Shown here in pieces: positions 60,613 to 64,000 of a stretch of 64,000 nucleotides of DNA. The DNA is from Raphanus sativus (taxonomy: Eukaryota; Streptophyta; Magnoliopsida; Brassicales; Brassicaceae), in assembly GCF_000801105.2 (NCBI RefSeq), contig NC_079515.1:30713407-30777406 (forward strand), written 5' to 3'. Position 1 is the first letter of the stretch. Every line of letters begins with the position of its first letter. The notes under the pieces are model-generated. The model saw nothing but the letters and a program-made list of their open reading frames with translations. It was not told the origin of the DNA and ran no database searches. Position numbers and translations under genes: made by a program.

Positions 60613-61631
60613 TACATAGATTCTTCAAGTTTTAGCTATAATTCTTGGCTTTGGCTAATATTAGGATTCGTTTGTAATAAGACTATTACTAATAGTTAAG
60701 GTTTTTCTTATTTAAAAAAAAAAAAGGTTTTTCTTATTTCTTTCTTTATTTTGTGCGGTGATTCTAAATTTTTGTATAATCAATTTTTTCTCTCTCTAAT
60801 TTGCAGAATGTATTTATAGTTGAAAACATCTATGATGGTTGTAATCAACTTGTGTTTTGTATTTGTTATATTTTGATTGTCAAAAATGAAAACAAATAAG
60901 GCCATATCTTTGAACTTTGAATAGAACTCAACCAAAACAGTGACTCTTACTTTTTGGGTTAATCAGTGAATTTTACTCACTAATTAAAGAAGCATAAGTT
61001 CATAGATTTTTTTTTTCGCTTCACAGATTATGTTAACATGAATAAAGACAACCGATCACTATTCTTCTAGTTCTCCGAAGCCTTGCTTGAGCTTCAACTA
61101 ATGATGCAGAAATCTTTTTTTTTTGTCAGCATGATGCAGAAATCATCTAAAATGTAAGTTATAAGTAAGATTATATCCTTCTAATGTTTTTTTTGCTAGT
61201 TTTTTTTCTTCTTCCAAGTAAACATTCACGTATCATTTTGTGTGTGTATACATGGAACTGATTAAAAAAGAAACTGCAGTCGAAACAATACATATCGGCA
61301 TCCTAATGTTGTTTTGATAATCTTTTACACAAATATCATGGGTTGGAATCGCATGTTAGGGTTTTGAGATTTGGGTTTGTTAATTTCGTACGGTAAGTAT
61401 TTGAAGACTAATTTAGTTTGCATGTCTACATATATAAGCTCGATTGGCATGTTTAGGGTTGAGATCATATCGCGTCAATGGCGTTCATCAGAAACCTTAA
61501 AATATAAAATTTTAACTACATCAAAGTTTAATTTCAAATTTTGAAATTCAGCGAAACAATTAAGAAAAACTTTTAGTTACAAGAGTATATCATTGACATA
61601 TTTACAAGTATATCATTTGTTTTAACAAGAA
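60613..61631. other. Upstream region of the BBE-like gene
   Basis: AT-rich promoter and intergenic DNA. A-run at 60713-60725 with GGTTTTTCTTATTT on both sides (60699, 60726) suggests a small tail-like insertion with duplication. ATGATGCAGAAATC also occurs twice (61101, 61131) around a T-run (61115-61124), a similar picture. No gene seen. Confidence 0.45.
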
Positions 61632-62629
61632 CTAGATTTTGACCCGCCCTTAAAAGGGCGGGTATATTTTTTGTTTAATATTTAATTTTTATATTTGTGT
61701 TTTCTTTGTGATCGTATTTGTATTTTTCTTTGTAATTATATTTTTATATAAATCTTAATCAAAATATATTTTATTAAATAATAGCAATTTAAAAATCGAT
61801 CTGTTATATATTCGACTGGGTTACGGGTCAAATCCGCCACACTGACCCACCAACCCGCTGATTTCAATTTTGTTTTGGTCAAAAAAATCTGACCCACATA
61901 ACCCGTAAAAAAATAATTTTATATCCGATTCGTTTAATTTTACGATTATCCGCGGATTATATTTTGATTTTTGACGAAAACAAAATCATAATTTAATTAT
62001 TTTGACAAATTAATAGAATATATATACTATTTTGCTATTATATTTTTGAAATCTAAATTATATATGAATTTTAAGATTTTTAAATTAATTTAGACTATTA
62101 TTCTAATTTGAGACAAATTTTAAAAATCTCCGAGTGAAACTGAAGTATTTTAACCTTGAAAACCCGAAACTCGAATAGATACTAACCTATCAATAGATCA
62201 TGATCATGTTTTAATAGAATAGATGATATTAGGTATACATGATGGATTAAAAAAACTGAACATTATAATTATATTTTTTTGTTGTAAAATAACATTATAA
62301 TTATGTTGTATTCATAGTATTAACTGTAATCTACCATATCCTATATTGTTGTATCAAAAATGAGTAATGTAATTTTATATATAAAAGACTTGTATTGTTC
62401 TGGTATTTATAAAAATAAAATGGTAACCTGCATAAAAAAACCCAAGCAAAGTTATTTCAGAACAGACCTTAAGCTTATGCAAAACATGTATGTTTATTCA
62501 TATTTATTTATTAAACGTGTAGATGTTAGGAATAAAACTGAAAGTTTTATTTTTATTGTTAGGTTAAAAAAACCTCTGTTTTTAGCGATAGTTAAATATA
62601 TTGTTTCATCAAACATGAATAATATATGA
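61632..62629 (-). mobile_element. Helitron, minus strand, about 1 kb
   Basis: 3' end on the minus strand: CTAG (61632-61635) with an 8-bp stem ACCCGCCC / GGGCGGGT (61642-61663) and a short A/T loop. The proposed 5' end is TCATATATTATTCATG, ending at 62629 and followed by T, with A at 61631, so the A/T target rule is satisfied. The 3' end is clear; the 5' end is by analogy with the element at 8978-9450. No coding capacity. Confidence 0.65.
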
Positions 62630-62985
62630 TATAGTATTATTATATGTTATAAAGGTGTGTGGCCTGTAGAAAAAATATATTATGAAAATGTTCTTAATCG
62701 ACGGTTTTTAGCTATTGTTAGTGGGGTCTTATTATTGTGGAAATAGAATGAGGAGGTTATTTTTGTTTTATCGCTGAGATATTATATTCATCAAACCAAA
62801 CCATAAGTATTCAACGTACAAAACGGTTAAAATTACATAATATTGATTATTTTGTGGAATTATTTTGTTGGACATAACTTTAAATCAATAAGGCACACTT
62901 CAACTTTAATAGTATTGATAACAAATCAATAAATATACAAGCACATACATTTGTTTAGAGTATCTGATATCATGAGGGAAATTGT
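62630..62985. other. 3' flank of the S1 homologue
   Basis: AT-rich sequence with a possible AATAAA (62932). No gene seen. Confidence 0.35.
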
Positions 62986-63408
62986 TTAGTATCTCCGATT
63001 CCAGTCAAATTTCTTGTGAAGCTTAAAATATACTAGATTTCTATGATAGATGCCATCATCTCTAGCAATATAGGTATATGTGCCTCCGTGATGCTTACTA
63101 TTGTCCTCCACATAGGCATCAAACGTTGACGAGATCTTATAATCAGGTCCTTTGCTCAGGGTGCACCAGAAAAGCGTGTTTCCCATAAGGTTGTCGTGGA
63201 AACTGAAATAGTAGATTCCACGCGGTTCCAGATAGTGGACACCCATATCGTCGTTCCCTGATCGACAATGTACCTTGAGCCATTTCTTGTAACGAAGGTC
63301 GTTCATGAACACGAGTGTTGTCTTGGCGCCTTGAAATAGTTTGCCACCATGTACGTTGCCGATCATGCAAAGGGCACAAACAAATAGAAAGATTGAAATA
63401 TTTTTCAT
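62986..63408 (-). CDS. S1-type self-incompatibility protein homologue (SPH)
   Basis: Single exon, 140 residues. Start set at the ATG giving a signal peptide (MKNISIFLFVCALCMIGNVH); an upstream in-frame ATG lies around the TATA element (TATATA, 63483-63488) and is unlikely to be used. The mature part has the S1 motifs: WLKVHCRSGNDDMGVHYLEP, YYFSFHDNLMGNTLFWCTLS and a C-terminal HRNLVYFKLHKKFDWNRRY-like region. In poppy, S1 proteins act as stigma ligands in self-incompatibility; the many Brassicaceae homologues are secreted peptides of mostly unknown function. It corresponds to Arabidopsis At1g11765. Contains the usual conserved cysteines (KVHC and FWC). Confidence 0.93.
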   Translation of the reverse strand: MKNISIFLFVCALCMIGNVHGGKLFQGAKTTLVFMNDLRYKKWLKVHCRSGNDDMGVHYLEPRGIYYFSFHDNLMGNTLFWCTLSKGPDYKISSTFDAYVEDNSKHHGGTYTYIARDDGIYHRNLVYFKLHKKFDWNRRY

Positions 63409-64000
63409 TTTCTTTCTTTCTAGATGTTTTAGATAAATATTTATGTATGTTAAGACTCGTGTTTGTGTGTTTGTGATGATGTTATATAGACACATAGTAT
63501 TGCTATTTTTGAGTTTTTACATTATCTTCTTACTCTATTATTGGAAGTTTTCTATTAATGATTTTATCTAGTCGTTTCGAAACAATAGATTGATCCCATC
63601 AAGTTTCCAAGACTTTTTCCAGTGGCTATTCTCCCTCCCCCCTATTTTGGTATGTTCCTCTCTTGTTGGTTAAGTTTGATTTATAGACTCTCCTTTTAAT
63701 TGAGTTAAGTTACATACAATGCAGAAACATTAAACTAGATTGTACGAATATTAGATAATAATGCAAACATAACAATAAAAGCATGGAGAAAATATAGAAA
63801 CTAAACGCGATGATGAGAGACGATAAAACAATAGGTAAGAGAAACATCAAAATGGTATAGAAGCAAGCACACCAACAAAATAGCCCTTTACAAGAAGAAA
63901 AAAAACAAAAATCGAACAATAGTTCGTGATGGCCGTTGAAGATTTTTTTTTTTTTTTTTTAGAACTGGCTTGCAAAACTCGTTGTAGATTATTTCACTTC
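63409..64000. other. Upstream region of the S1 homologue, window end
   Basis: Contains the S1 promoter. A minus frame at 63710-63919 is hydrophobic low-complexity translation of AT-rich DNA, not a gene. A T-run occurs at 63941-63960. Nothing else recognised. Confidence 0.35.

Overview
The window is nuclear DNA of a Brassicaceae plant, most likely Brassica or Raphanus. The genes have many small GT-AG introns, the intergenic DNA is AT-rich, and it is full of plant transposons (hAT MITEs, Helitrons, SINEs, a small LTR element). From memory, the recognisable genes follow Arabidopsis thaliana chromosome 1 in descending order from about At1g11940 to At1g11765. That colinearity is recalled, not computed.

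Layout. 1-2.5 kb: 3' part of a GT14 (core-2/I-branching type) glycosyltransferase. 2.5-12 kb: a STIG1-like cysteine-rich peptide gene and a broken tandem duplicate, with at least five transposon insertions. 12-19 kb: a legume-type lectin, a bulb-type (GNA/PAN) lectin and an unrecognised four-exon coiled-coil gene with a hAT element in an intron; none of the three belongs to the Arabidopsis order as I recall it. 20-41 kb: a dense housekeeping block with aspartic protease APA1, an F-box gene carrying a 1.07-kb LTR element in its last intron, BAP31-like, SEC22, PIG-V, organellar seryl-tRNA synthetase and the glycine decarboxylase T-protein. 42-50 kb: a small glycine-rich secreted protein, then about 8 kb of repeats (two hAT elements, SINEs and a 2.56-kb Helitron containing apparent gene fragments). 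50-64 kb: GPI-anchored beta-1,3-glucanase-like protein, TDP2-like DNA-repair phosphodiesterase, AlkB-like dioxygenase, berberine-bridge-like oxidase and an S1-type self-incompatibility homologue, with two further Helitrons.

The genes do not form one pathway. Loose themes are secretory and cell-wall functions (APA1, lectins, GH17, BBE-like, STIG1, S1, glycine-rich protein), ER/Golgi and GPI-anchor functions (SEC22, BAP31, PIG-V) and genome repair (TDP2, AlkB). PIG-V makes the anchor type that the GH17 protein is predicted to carry. Exon limits were placed by hand from splice signals, reading-frame continuity and family similarity. For the multi-exon housekeeping genes the spliced lengths come out in frame and match family lengths. 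The most informative material is the mobile-element structure: exact target-site duplications, paralogous empty sites that order the insertions, a Helitron sitting at the junction of a 125-bp direct repeat, and a retroposon reduced to almost nothing but its poly(A) tail. I saw no clear new multi-gene system.
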